Assembly (NCBI RefSeq): GCF_026626635.1
Contig: NZ_JAPNKA010000001.1
Coordinates: forward strand, 12,508,501 to 12,572,500
Length of the DNA: 64,000 bases
Direction: 5' to 3'
DNA from: Archangium lansingense
GTDB lineage: Bacteria; Myxococcota; Myxococcia; Myxococcales; Myxococcaceae
Below the pieces are notes generated by a model. That model ran no database searches, was not told the origin of the DNA, and saw nothing but the letters and a program-made list of their open reading frames with translations. A program made the translations under genes and the position numbers. The stretch's first letter is position 1, and each line of letters starts with the position of its first letter. Of this stretch, positions 41,978-51,164 are shown piece by piece.

Positions 41978-44274
41978 TGGAACAACACCTCCACTCCCGG
42001 AATCTCGCTCTCTGCTTCTCGCACTGCCGCATCCAGGATCGCTGGCTCATGGGGCTTGAGGTCGCCCCCCTCATAGACGAGGCGGACCCGCTGGACGGAA
42101 ACGTCGCTCCCCCCGCGAAGAAGACGCTGGAGGGAGTCCCGGCGGATGTCCAGCATCCCTCCATACTTCTGGAGCGCTTCGCGCGCATCCTCAATCATCT
42201 GCGCTACCAGAGCCCTGCCTTTCAAAAGTGACAGGTCGCGGCTCTTGAAGCTGAACGTCTCGACGCGAGGGGGCGCTCCAGTGGGCCCCCCCTCCTCGAT
42301 GACGAGCACATCCACATAGCGCAGGCCGCTCTCCGGCTTCCAGACTCCCACGGACCTCAAGATGCGAGGTTTGACGAAGGCTACCAGGAAGCGGCGAGCG
42401 GCCCGGGGCCGCAGCGCATCGGCCTCCAGCAACTCCACCATGAGGCGCTCGAAGGCCAGCCCCCGGGCGAACCACCCCCGCATCCGCTCGTAAGGCGCCC
42501 AGTGCAGCGGCGCCTCGGCGGCCTTGCCTTGCTTGATTTCCCGCAGGCGCCCCTCGTAGTAGGCGACGTACTCCCCCCATCTCGGGTTGCCCTCGCCTCC
42601 GGGCAGCGGAGCGTCTGGAGAGGGGCGGTGCTTCTCCAGCACCGCCACGTCCCGGGGTAGACGCGGGCCCGTGGCCTCCAACTCCACCAGCGCCAGCCGG
42701 GCCTCCACCACTTCCAGGGTGAGGCCCGCCCGCTTGTCCACCAGCGAGGCCAGTCCCCCGGCGCGCTCCGCCGCACCTGCCTCGAGGCTGGCGCGTGCGG
42801 CGTCGTCCGCCACGGGGGCCACCTGCCCGGAGCCCTTCTGCGCTGTGCTTCCCGCCGCCGGGGAGCCCGTGGCCCCGGGCCGGGCCCTGGACATCATCGC
42901 CTGCGCCTGGGCCACGTTGCCCCGGGCCTCGTGCAGCGCCAGCGCCGCGTCCACTCCTCCCACGGCCACGAAGTGGCCCACCTCCCGGCGCTGCTGTACC
43001 CACCGGGCCAACTCCCGCAGGCCGTCCACGCCCAGTTTCGCCTCCACCTGCCGCGCCACCTCCAGGAAGCCCCGGAGGCGCTGCTCCATCGCCTGGAGCC
43101 CGCTGAGCGCAGGCGTCCCGGCACCCCGGGCTTGGGACAGGGCGCGCAGGCCCTTGCCACCGGCGTACAGCGTCCCCAGCAGCAGGGCGGGCGCCAGCTC
43201 GCGTGCGGCCTGCTCGTAGTGGCCCTGGCTGAGGGAGTAGGCGCCCTGGCCCGTGCCCGCCGCCAGGTAGTAGAAGCCCAGCGGCACTCCAAACGTCAGG
43301 CTGTCAAAGGTGCCCAGAGCCACGCTGCCCGTCGAGAAGTGCCGCAGTGCCAGGGCCCGCTCCACCTCGCGGGCGGCATGCTGGTAGGGCGGCGGCAGTT
43401 GTGCCCACCGCCCCGTCATCTCCAGGTAGCGTCCGCCGTCCACCGTGAGGCTGGTGGCGAGCGCGTCCCTGGCGGCGCGGCCCAGGCCCCGCAGCACGTC
43501 CCCGGACTGCTCGCCCCGCTCCGGGTAGCGAGAGAGGGGCAGGCCCCGCGCCTCCAACTCCTCGCACACCGCGGGCATGAGGGCCAGCGTCTGTCCCAGC
43601 AGCTTGTCCCCGGCCAGCAGCCGCAGCACCGCGTCCACTTCGTCGTCGTGGGCCGAGTGCAGCACGAAGAGGGCGAACACCTCCGCGTGGAAGGGGCCGT
43701 AGCGCTCGGCGGCGCTCACCAGGAAGTCGGCGCGCTTGCGTTGCAGGAGGGGTGCGGCGTCCTCTCGCACCGGCCCCAGGGCGCCCAGCCGCACCGCGCT
43801 CCAGTCATCCAGGGCTTCCACCAGCCGGGGCATGTCCACCCGCTGCTGCAACGTGACGTACTCGGCGGGCGAGGTGCAGGTGAGCAAGGGCGCCAACAGC
43901 TGCTTGTCGCCGGAGGAGAAGTCGGGCCAGCCCCGGGGCACGGCCTGCCCGCCGCAGGTGGCGGGGCCTTGGGGGACAGTCCCTCCGCTGGCCACCCCAT
44001 GCACGCTCGCCTCGCCCGCGCCCACGCTCGTGTCCGAGCCCAGCCCCCGGGCGCTCCGGCGCCGGTGCAACCGCTGCGGCTCGCCCTCCTCCATGGAGGC
44101 GGCGGAGAGCGGCGCCTGGAGCGGAGACGTCCCACCCCCTGCCTCTCGCCGCTTGGACAGGGTGTGCGAGCCCGGCGTGACACACCCGGGGGCGAGCAAC
44201 AGGGCCCCCAGCAACAGCACCGCCCACCCGGGGGCACCCACTTCCAAACGCGGATTCTCACGACGAGTGGACAC
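41974..44274 (-). CDS. SitA-like (SitA5-type) lipoprotein polymorphic toxin
   Basis: 766 residues from GTG at 44274, chosen because GGGGAGG lies 6 bp upstream. The signal peptide ends at LAPGC (Cys31). A long helical carrier region has conserved blocks (KRADFLVSAAERYGPFHAEV, FGVPLGFYYLAAGTGQGAYS, ARGNVAQAQAMMSRARPG) that I associate with the SitA5 group. The C-terminal 115 residues resemble a nuclease: RYVDVLVIEE (Asp655) and VETFSFKSRD (Lys677). Sit lipoproteins are delivered to kin by TraA-dependent outer-membrane exchange and kill cells lacking the antidote. No sitB-type gene is adjacent. Divergent from the kinase gene. The subfamily number is from memory of family sequences. Confidence 0.7.
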   Translation of the reverse strand: MSTRRENPRLEVGAPGWAVLLLGALLLAPGCVTPGSHTLSKRREAGGGTSPLQAPLSAASMEEGEPQRLHRRRSARGLGSDTSVGAGEASVHGVASGGTVPQGPATCGGQAVPRGWPDFSSGDKQLLAPLLTCTSPAEYVTLQQRVDMPRLVEALDDWSAVRLGALGPVREDAAPLLQRKRADFLVSAAERYGPFHAEVFALFVLHSAHDDEVDAVLRLLAGDKLLGQTLALMPAVCEELEARGLPLSRYPERGEQSGDVLRGLGRAARDALATSLTVDGGRYLEMTGRWAQLPPPYQHAAREVERALALRHFSTGSVALGTFDSLTFGVPLGFYYLAAGTGQGAYSLSQGHYEQAARELAPALLLGTLYAGGKGLRALSQARGAGTPALSGLQAMEQRLRGFLEVARQVEAKLGVDGLRELARWVQQRREVGHFVAVGGVDAALALHEARGNVAQAQAMMSRARPGATGSPAAGSTAQKGSGQVAPVADDAARASLEAGAAERAGGLASLVDKRAGLTLEVVEARLALVELEATGPRLPRDVAVLEKHRPSPDAPLPGGEGNPRWGEYVAYYEGRLREIKQGKAAEAPLHWAPYERMRGWFARGLAFERLMVELLEADALRPRAARRFLVAFVKPRILRSVGVWKPESGLRYVDVLVIEEGGPTGAPPRVETFSFKSRDLSLLKGRALVAQMIEDAREALQKYGGMLDIRRDSLQRLLRGGSDVSVQRVRLVYEGGDLKPHEPAILDAAVREAESEIPGVEVLFQ

Positions 44275-44406
44275 GCGGTACCTCCCCAGCAGGCCGCGCG
44301 CAGCGGCGTGGAGCACGGCGTGAAGGGAGCAGTCTACCCGCGCCCCTGAGCCGCCCATGTGTCGCGAGCGGTCATGTTAGGGTGGCGTACCTCGGAGGTG
44401 GAGCAC

Positions 44407-46302
44407 ATGGAGGAAGTCCCGGGTGGGTCGCGGGCGGGCGGGGAGCGGGCCCGGCGCTGGTGGCTGAGCAAGCTGCTGTGGAAACCGGAGATGCAGGGGG
44501 CGTTGCTGCCGCCGGTGGGCAGCACGGTGGGTGGCTACCACCTGGAGGCGAAGCTGGGCAGGGGTGGCCAGGGCACCGTGTACCGGGCCCGGCGCGGCGG
44601 CAAGCTGTACGCCGTCAAGTTCCTCTACCTGCCGGTGGCCGGCTCGCGGGCTCGCGCCGAGGTGGAGGTGCTGCCGCGCCTGGAGCGCGTGGGGGTGGTG
44701 AAGCTGGAGGGCCACGGCAAATGGCCGGACGCCTCGCCGCTCTTCCTCTTCATCGCCATGGAGTTCGTGCGCGGGCGCCCGCTGTACGACTGGGCGCGGG
44801 AGAACAACCCCACGGTGCGGCAGGTGGCCCAGGTGCTGCTGGAGCTGGCGCGGCAGCTGGCGGCCGTCCACGCCCAGCAGGTGCTGCACCGGGATGTGAA
44901 GGGCGCGAATGTCCTGGTGGGGCTGGAGAGCGGCCAGCCGGTACTGGTGGACTTCGGGGCGAGCACCTGGCGTGGGGCGCCCAGGCGCACGGTGGGCCTG
45001 CCTCCGGGGAGCTGGTTCTACCGGGGCCCGGAGGTGTGGCGCTTCGTGCGCGAGCGCCGGCCCGGCACGCACTACGAGGCCAGCGTGCTGGACGACTTGT
45101 GGGCGCTGGGCGTCACCCTCTACCGCCTGCTGACGGACGCCTACCCCTTCGACGCTGCGGACGAGCTGGCCTTCCAGGACGCGGTGCTCACCCAGAGCCC
45201 CGAGCCACCGCACGTGCGCAACCCGCGTGTGCCCCGGGCGTTGAGTGAGCTGTGCCTGCGCATGTTGGAGAAGGAGCCCGGGGCACGGCTTCCCACCGCC
45301 GAGGCCCTGGAGGCCGCCGTGAATCAGGCGCTGCAAACAGCGGATGCCGAATGGGACGTGCCCCTGTATCGGCAATGCATGGCACCGCCGCCCGGGGAGA
45401 GCGCCACGCTCCAGCCTCCCACGCGGGAGGCGCCCCAGGAGGAGGAAGAAGCCGGACAGGCCGAGCCCCAGGAGGTGCCACCGCGAAGGGCCACGCCCGC
45501 ATGGACTGTATGGGCGCTCCTCGGTCTCGCGCTGCTGCTGGCCGTGTGGGCCCTGCTCGCCATCACCCGTGCGCCGCCGCCTCTGGCACCCGCCGCATCC
45601 GCTGAGCTGCCGTTGAGCACCGGAATCCACTCTCCGGAAGGCTGGGCCGGGCCCGGCCAGGAAGTGGCGCCCGTGAGCGGGGGGCCGGAAGGTGCAGGGG
45701 GCGCAGCGCCCCGAGCGGCGGCAATCCCTGCGCCCGTCGCCCGTGCGACGCCCGCCAAGGACACGCGCATGAAGACTCCGCACAAGGACTCCACCACCCA
45801 GCAGGCGAAGTACCAGGAGAAGCACGAGCCGCTGCCCAGCGGTGCGGCCGGCACTTGCGTCATGCTCTGGGCCGTGGGCCAGCTCGCCTGCACCGGCCCC
45901 GCCGCCCAGGTGCGACCCCTGACTCCCGCCGACTGCCCTCCCGAGGCCCAGAAGGCCATGAAGGAGTGGCGGCTCAGCGACGCGGAGGCGGCCTGGTTCC
46001 CCGTGGAGGGGGACGCGGGGAACACTCCCGTGCGCAGGGGGTATGGCGCTTCCCTCACAATGATCGAGGACTGGGGGCGAATGCCCGGAGGCTCCGTGCT
46101 CACCGGAGAGCTCGTCTTCGGCGAAGAGCGCGTCTACGGCCGCTTCACCGAGGCCCGCACCCCGGAGGGCAAGTGGTTCCCCGTGTGCGTGCAAATCCTG
46201 GACACCTGGGACAGGAAGCTGGGGGTGAAACTCGAGAGCCGCTCCGGGCCCGACACCGCCGTGGTCTACTCCAACGTGCTAGTGGAAGCGGTGCGCGAGT
46301 AG
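44407..46302 (+). CDS. Transmembrane Ser/Thr protein kinase
   Basis: 631 residues from ATG at 44407, preceded by GGAGG at 8 bp. Cytoplasmic kinase domain about residues 44-310: Gly loop LGRGGQGTVYRA, catalytic Lys in YAVKF (about 71), catalytic loop HRDVKGAN (161-168), DFG at 182-184, then GPEVWRF. All catalytic residues are present. A Pro/Glu-rich linker leads to one membrane span at residues 366-386. The extracytoplasmic C-terminal 240 residues include a domain with paired Cys and a VFGEERVYGRFTEAR segment of unknown ligand. Followed 42 bp later by a DUF2381 gene, a pairing often repeated in myxobacteria. Interaction of the two is inference. Confidence 0.9.
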   Translation: MEEVPGGSRAGGERARRWWLSKLLWKPEMQGALLPPVGSTVGGYHLEAKLGRGGQGTVYRARRGGKLYAVKFLYLPVAGSRARAEVEVLPRLERVGVVKLEGHGKWPDASPLFLFIAMEFVRGRPLYDWARENNPTVRQVAQVLLELARQLAAVHAQQVLHRDVKGANVLVGLESGQPVLVDFGASTWRGAPRRTVGLPPGSWFYRGPEVWRFVRERRPGTHYEASVLDDLWALGVTLYRLLTDAYPFDAADELAFQDAVLTQSPEPPHVRNPRVPRALSELCLRMLEKEPGARLPTAEALEAAVNQALQTADAEWDVPLYRQCMAPPPGESATLQPPTREAPQEEEEAGQAEPQEVPPRRATPAWTVWALLGLALLLAVWALLAITRAPPPLAPAASAELPLSTGIHSPEGWAGPGQEVAPVSGGPEGAGGAAPRAAAIPAPVARATPAKDTRMKTPHKDSTTQQAKYQEKHEPLPSGAAGTCVMLWAVGQLACTGPAAQVRPLTPADCPPEAQKAMKEWRLSDAEAAWFPVEGDAGNTPVRRGYGASLTMIEDWGRMPGGSVLTGELVFGEERVYGRFTEARTPEGKWFPVCVQILDTWDRKLGVKLESRSGPDTAVVYSNVLVEAVRE

Positions 46303-46344
46303 GGCCAACGCCCTCAATCCCATCCCTCTGGAGGTTGCGTCCGC

Positions 46345-47306
46345 GTGCCCGTATCCCGTTCCGCAATTGTGCTGCTACTGCTCCACCTGGGCCTTCCCGC
46401 CCTGGCCCAACCTCCCGTGGACGCCTGGGAGCTGGGCGTACGCCACCTGGAGCTGTCCGCCAACGCCTCTGGAGAGACGCCGGAGGTGCGCCTCACCCCG
46501 AGGCTCGCGCTCACACTCATCTTCGACACGCCGCTGCGCCCCATCCGCCAAGGCGGAGTCGAAGTGGAGGAGCGGGAGCGCTTCCGGGTGGTGAGCCTGG
46601 ACGAAGAGGGCCGCGTCCTGACGCTGGTGCTCGCCCATGAGATGAAGCCGGGGAAGCGGTTGCGGTTGACGGTGCACTTCGCGGACGCAGGGGTGCCCGC
46701 GAGTGCGGAGTTCCTCCTGGTGGTGCACCCGGCCCACGCCGAGACGCATGTGCAGGTGTATCGCCAGCCCCGCTCGGCGGAGGACTGTTGCCAGGAGGCC
46801 CGCGAGGAGCGGCACAAGCGCCAGCAGTGTGAGGTGTCGCTGGCGCGCAGCCGGGCGGAATGCAGCGGAAAAGGGGGCCTCATCGGCCTTGCCGCCGACG
46901 GGCTGCTGGGCGATGCGGGCGTGCGTGTGCAGCAGCTTGACCTCCGGACACTCACCCTCGCCCCGGACAATGCGCTCAAGCTGGTGCGGGTCCACAGCTT
47001 CCGCACCGCCGTCAGTGGCTCCGAGGGAGAGGCGAGACGAGTCCGCGTGGCGATGCGGCTGAAACTGAAGAACCTGGGCGCGCAGGACTGGACGGCCGAG
47101 GGCGCGCAACTGACGGCCAAAGGCGGCGTGCGGCCGGAGGTGCGGGTGTGGCAGCCCCCCCCATCCGTCCGGGACAGCCAAAGCCGGGCGAAGTATGGGT
47201 GGAAGCGGAGCTTGAGGGTGAAGAAGTCCGGGGCCCCTTCACCCTCAAGCTCTGGGACGCGAGCGGGGCCAAGACTTTCGTCGTCGAGGGGGTGACGTTT
47301 CCGTAA
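46345..47306 (+). pseudogene. DUF2381-family protein with a frameshift in a C8 tract
   Basis: The in-frame product from GTG at 46345 has a signal peptide (LPALAQ) and the DUF2381 body: VRHLELSANASG, PRLALTLIFDTPLRP, ECSGKGGLIGLAADG and RVRVAMRLKLKNLG. After VRVWQPPP the frame changes to non-family sequence at an 8-C run (47155-47162). The -1 frame restores a normal family C-terminus: IRPGQPKPGEVWVEAE, then GPFTLKLWDASGAKTFVV, ending at 47304-47306. One lost C explains it. The gene is probably functional with nine C, or phase-variable. It follows a Ser/Thr kinase, and the pair likely forms a two-gene operon. Confidence 0.75.
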
Positions 47307-47394
47307 AGACAGACGACCAGGAGCCTACGGCATTTCCGCTGACGGGCAGCTTTGCCCCTCCTCGCCGGTTCGGAGCGATAAGCTCGGGACCGCC

Positions 47395-47802
47395 ATGCGC
47401 TACTTCGGAGTGGAAGAAGCCAACCGCCTCATCCCGCTGCTCACCCACACCTTCTCCGTGGTGCGGCCGCGGGTGGAGCGCGTGCACGCCATCGTCCGCG
47501 AGCTGGAAGCACTCCAGGGCACCGGGACTGAACCGGAGCGCATGACCTCCCTGCGCGAGGAGCGCGATGTGCTCATCGAGCAGATCCACACCGAGCTGGA
47601 GCACTTCCAGGAGCTGGGCGTGGAGGTGAAGGCCGCGGACGGCCTGGTGGACTTCCGCGCCCTCAAGGCCGGGCGCCCGGTGCTTCTCTGCTGGCGCTAC
47701 GGCGAGCCCGAGGTGGCGCACTGGCATGAGCTGGAGGGGGGATTCGCTGGGCGGCAGCCCATCGTCCACGCCCACGACTTCGCCCCGTCCTACCTGAGCT
47801 GA
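47395..47802 (+). CDS. DUF2203-family protein
   Basis: 135 residues, cytoplasmic. Starts MRYFGVEEANRLIPLL, has two long helices to residue 80, then VDFRALKAGRPVLLCWRYGEPEV and the terminal GGFAGRQPIVHAHD characteristic of DUF2203. No known function; members are found across many bacterial phyla. Single gene with a short upstream gap. Confidence 0.85.
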   Translation: MRYFGVEEANRLIPLLTHTFSVVRPRVERVHAIVRELEALQGTGTEPERMTSLREERDVLIEQIHTELEHFQELGVEVKAADGLVDFRALKAGRPVLLCWRYGEPEVAHWHELEGGFAGRQPIVHAHDFAPSYLS

Positions 47803-47930
47803 GCCACCCTGAGTCGCCTGGCAGCGTAGGCCTCGCTCTCCTGCCTGTGTCCGGCTTCGGTTCCAGTCCCGAAAGGTACTCCCTACCTTCCGACCAGTGC
47901 TGGACTCCAACTGACGGCAAGGAGACAGGA

Positions 47931-48518
47931 ATGCGCACGTACAGCTTCGATCACTTCCAGGCGGACAAACCGGAACCCAGCACGACGAATCCGGGCGGGG
48001 CCGAGCATACGCCCCCCGTGGAGCAGGCGAAGCATGGGGTTCCGCCCTCCGAGGAGGGGCAGCTCCACTACGGGCGACAGCACGCGCAGACGGCGGAGCT
48101 GTACCGCAAGCATCGCGAGGAACGCGAGCGCACGGAGCAGATGCGTGTCTCCGGCGTCCAGGAGGAGCCGCCAGGCGCTGAGGCTCCTCCGGCTGAGGTC
48201 ACGGAGCGGCAGGCCCCCCAACGCAAGGAGCCCCTCCTCGGGGACAAGGCGGACGTCGAGGACCGCCAGGCCTTCCAGCCGGACGAGCCTGGGATCGACA
48301 ACCTGAAGAGCCTGGCGCAGCAAGCGGTGTCCAGCGTGCTGGAGGCAGCGAAGGAGGCCGCCAAGGGCCACCCGCTCACTGGGGCTCGGAAGCTGGCGGG
48401 TGACGCGTTCTCTGGCGTGCGCCGGGTTGCCCGCGAGGTGTCCACCCGGACGAGCCGCTCCACCCAGAAGGAGCAGAAGGGCGGAACGAAGAAGAAGGGA
48501 CCAGGCAAGAAGCGCTAG
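47931..48518 (+). CDS. Hydrophilic conserved hypothetical protein
   Basis: 195 residues from ATG at 47931 with AAGGAGA upstream. Very charged: residues 40-125 are Glu/Arg/Pro-rich with YGRQHAQTAELYRKHREERE. The C-terminal part has an Ala-rich amphipathic helix (QQAVSSVLEAAKEAAKGH) and ends Lys-rich (KKKGPGKKR). Likely partly disordered. No family recognised. Confidence 0.65.
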   Translation: MRTYSFDHFQADKPEPSTTNPGGAEHTPPVEQAKHGVPPSEEGQLHYGRQHAQTAELYRKHREERERTEQMRVSGVQEEPPGAEAPPAEVTERQAPQRKEPLLGDKADVEDRQAFQPDEPGIDNLKSLAQQAVSSVLEAAKEAAKGHPLTGARKLAGDAFSGVRRVAREVSTRTSRSTQKEQKGGTKKKGPGKKR

Positions 48519-48589
48519 CCCCGGGCTCTGACCCTCGACCCAAGCGCCGCCCATCCCCACCTTGGGGAAGTGCTGTCCGGAGGAATCGT

Positions 48590-49498
48590 ATGTTCCGACC
48601 CCTGACCGTGTTGGTAACCGGTGCCACCGGCAAGCAGGGCGGCGCATTGGCCCACCTGCTCCTCAAGCGGGGCCATCGCGTGCTCGCCTTTGTCCGCTCC
48701 CCGGACTCGCCCGCGGCCCAGGAGCTGGCGGAACGGCACGCGGAGCTCGTTGCCGGGGACTTCGACGACCCGGAGAGCCTCGAGCGCGCCATGCAGGGCG
48801 TGGACGCCGTGTTCGCCATGGCCACGCCCTTCCAGGGCGGGGGGCTCGAGGGCGAGGTGCGCCACGGCCGCCACCTCATCGACGCCGCCAAGCTGGCCCG
48901 CGTGCGCCACTTCCTCTACTCCTCGGTGGCCGGCGCGAACGAGAACACCGGCATTCCCCACTTCGAGACAAAGCACGTGGTGGAAGAGCACCTGCGCCGC
49001 AGCGGCCTGCCCTACACCATCGTCGCCCCCGTCTTCTTCATGGAGAACTTCCTCGGCCCCTCCTTCGCCCAGCGGCTGCACGAGGGGGTGCTGTCCCTGC
49101 CCTTGCCGCCCCACCAGGGCTTGCAGATGGTGCCCATGGCGGACCTCGCGGCCTTCTGCGCCCGGGTGATGGAGTGGCCCGAGGAGCTCTTCGGCAAGCG
49201 CTTCGAGGTCGCCTCCGACGAGGTGACAGGCGAGCAGGCCGCTGCCCTCATCTCCTACGTCAGCGGCCACAAGCTGCACTACGAGGAGACGCCGCTCGAC
49301 ACCGTGCGCTCGGCCAACGAGGACCTGGGACACATGTTCGAGTGGCTGCAGCGCGTGGGCTACCACGCCAATATTTCCCTGCTGCGCCGGGACTTCCCCG
49401 AGGTGGGCTGGCACACCTTCGAGGACTGGGCGCGCGCGCAGGACTGGGACGCGCTGCTGGGCACCCCCTGGCGCGACACCACAGCCGCCGGGCACTAG
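48590..49498 (+). CDS. NmrA-like NAD(P)-binding protein
   Basis: 302 residues. Rossmann motif VLVTGATGKQGGALAHLLL at the N-terminus, AFVRSPDSPAAQELAE for cofactor selection, and YSSVAGANENTGIPHFETKH replacing the SDR YxxxK active site, as in NmrA/HSCARG-type redox-sensing proteins and quinone oxidoreductase QOR2 relatives. PVFFMENFLGPSF is typical. Acts as an NADPH sensor or reductase; substrate unknown. Confidence 0.85.
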   Translation: MFRPLTVLVTGATGKQGGALAHLLLKRGHRVLAFVRSPDSPAAQELAERHAELVAGDFDDPESLERAMQGVDAVFAMATPFQGGGLEGEVRHGRHLIDAAKLARVRHFLYSSVAGANENTGIPHFETKHVVEEHLRRSGLPYTIVAPVFFMENFLGPSFAQRLHEGVLSLPLPPHQGLQMVPMADLAAFCARVMEWPEELFGKRFEVASDEVTGEQAAALISYVSGHKLHYEETPLDTVRSANEDLGHMFEWLQRVGYHANISLLRRDFPEVGWHTFEDWARAQDWDALLGTPWRDTTAAGH

Positions 49499-49576
49499 CC
49501 TCCACCCCAGGCGGCCACCGCCGCGCCTCACGCATGTCCCGGGGTCCACTCCTAGTTTTCGGGGAGGAGAACCCCC

Positions 49577-50338
49577 ATGCGTACGCGCGCTCCCTGGATC
49601 GCGCTCGCGGCGCTGCTGCTCGCCGCCGGCTGCGTTACCACCACCACGCTGCAACCCCTGCCGAGCACCCCCACCACCCAGGCGGGCTCGGCCATCGCCG
49701 AGGCCGATGGCGTGCGCCTGGTGGCGGATGGCGACGCGTGGCGCGGCACCCCCTCGGATCTCGAGCGCATCGTCACTCCGGTGCTGGTGCGCATCGAGAA
49801 CCAGAGCGGCCGGCCCCTGCGCATCGACTACGCCTCCTTCACGTTGCTGGGCGGTTCCCACTTCGAATACGCCGCCATCTCGCCCCTCGAGCTGCACGAC
49901 GAAGGCCTGGCCGCCGTGGGCGGCTCGGGAGTGGGGGGCAACGTCGCCCTGTCCGTGGGGGTAGGCGTGGGCTGGGGCTGGGGCTGGAGCCCGTTCCCCA
50001 GCGCGTTCGTCGGGGGCCACCCGTGGGGACCGGGCTGGTACAACCCCTGGTATGGCCCGGGTTGGTACGGGTACGGGCCGGGCTTCTATGATCCCTTCTG
50101 GGGGCCCTACTCCTCCTGGTACTGGAGCCCGCCACCGGAGCCATTGCCCACGCGGGACATGCTGCGCAAAGTCCTGCCCGAGGGCACGCTGGACACGGGC
50201 GGCACCCTCACCGGATTCCTCTACTTCCAGAACGTGAGCGAGCGCGAGGGCAGCGTCACCCTCCAGGCGCGCCTGGTGGACGCGCGCACCGGAGAGCACT
50301 TCGGCACCCTTGGCATCCCCTTTGGCGTGCGCTCCTAG
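49577..50338 (+). CDS. Lipoprotein with Gly/Trp/Tyr/Pro-rich segment
   Basis: 253 residues. Signal with lipobox LLAAGC (Cys19). Residues 30-115 form a beta-rich domain (VRIENQSGRPLRIDYASFTLLG). Residues 125-190 are a striking Gly-Trp-Pro-Tyr run (WGWGWSPFP, WYGPGWYGYGPGFYDPFWG). The C-terminal strand region contains GFLYFQNVSEREGSVTLQ. Surface-exposed structural role suspected; no family name. Its stop overlaps that of the convergent DUF2892 gene through a shared CTAG. Confidence 0.7.
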   Translation: MRTRAPWIALAALLLAAGCVTTTTLQPLPSTPTTQAGSAIAEADGVRLVADGDAWRGTPSDLERIVTPVLVRIENQSGRPLRIDYASFTLLGGSHFEYAAISPLELHDEGLAAVGGSGVGGNVALSVGVGVGWGWGWSPFPSAFVGGHPWGPGWYNPWYGPGWYGYGPGFYDPFWGPYSSWYWSPPPEPLPTRDMLRKVLPEGTLDTGGTLTGFLYFQNVSEREGSVTLQARLVDARTGEHFGTLGIPFGVRS

Positions 50339-50625
50339 TGCAGCAGCGTGGGGCGCTCCGTCAGGGGCATGGGCGGATGGGGCAAGAGAGAGTCCTCACC
50401 GATGAGCCCCACCTTGCGGCGGATGGCCTCGCCCTGGATGGGCAGGCCAAAGAGTGGACCGAAGAGACAGACGTCAAAGGCACCCGCGAGCAGGGGAACG
50501 AGCCCCACCAGCGCCATCACCTTCCCCTTGACGGAGTCGGAGGACAGCCCACCCACCACCAGGGACGCGCCCACCAGCATGCGCGTCCAACGTCCCGTCC
50601 TCGAAGCCATGAAGCCCACCATCAT
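50335..50625 (-). CDS. DUF2892/YgaP-type inner-membrane protein
   Basis: 96 residues from ATG at 50625, with GGAGG 6 bp upstream. Two hydrophobic spans (MLVGASLVVGGLS and VMALVGLVPLLAGAFDVCLFGPLFG) separated by a short basic loop match DUF2892 membrane proteins, here without the rhodanese domain of YgaP. The Cys in DVCLFGPLFG is conserved in the family. Role unclear. Confidence 0.8.
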   Translation of the reverse strand: MMVGFMASRTGRWTRMLVGASLVVGGLSSDSVKGKVMALVGLVPLLAGAFDVCLFGPLFGLPIQGEAIRRKVGLIGEDSLLPHPPMPLTERPTLLH

Positions 50626-50825
50626 CACGCACCTCCAGACCTGGGGAAGATGGGCATGCGAGGGCAGACGACACCAGCGCCTCCGGGCCGCTCGCCGCCT
50701 CCGTGCACCGGCCAACCTTCGCCCCGAGCCTGGTTGCCTGCCCGGTGACGGACCTGGGTCACGTTCCTAGTTTGAGTCTCCGGGGCCGCGCCCGCTGCCC
50801 CGCCAGAGCGAGGAGGAACGGGCAC

Positions 50826-51083
50826 ATGGTGGAACGTTCGGAGCTGCACGAGGGCATGGTGGTGTGGACTCACCGGGGCGAGAAGCTCGGACATGTCGTC
50901 GAGGTGACGGACGAAGCGTTCATCGTCGAGAAGGGCCTGCTCGTCTGGCGCAAGGACTACGCCGTGCCACTCGAGGACGTGCGGGAGATCATCGCGGACG
51001 AGGTGTACCTCCACCACGGCCCCGACAGCCTCCTGTCAGGGCCCCGGGAGATCTCCCGTCCGCCGCGCCGCACCACGCACTGA
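50826..51083 (+). CDS. DUF2171-like PRC-barrel small protein
   Basis: 85 residues from ATG at 50826, preceded by GAGGAGG. Pattern: SELHEGMVVWTHRGEKLGHV, EAFIVEKGLLVWRKDYAVPLEDV, EIIADEVYLH, close to DUF2171/PRC-barrel modules thought to sense or bind small ligands or RNA. Soluble and single-gene. Confidence 0.75.
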   Translation: MVERSELHEGMVVWTHRGEKLGHVVEVTDEAFIVEKGLLVWRKDYAVPLEDVREIIADEVYLHHGPDSLLSGPREISRPPRRTTH

Positions 51084-51164
51084 GTCCCCCAGGGCGAGCG
51101 GCCCGGACGCCCCGTCACAACGCGCGAACTGCACTCCATCCCGATCGGTGTCATCCGCCACCTG

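Noticed and set aside
42931..44349. Long open frame (472 codons) on the plus strand opposite the SitA-like gene
   Set aside because: Antisense shadow created by high GC third-position bias; composition is His/Gln/Arg-rich and no family pattern is visible, while the minus strand has a signal peptide, ribosome site and conserved blocks.
44377..46194. 605-codon open frame opposite the Ser/Thr kinase
   Set aside because: Shadow; the kinase motifs on the plus strand are complete.
48515..50299. 594-codon open frame opposite the NmrA-like and lipoprotein genes
   Set aside because: Spans two real plus-strand genes and their gap; no start site or conserved motif.
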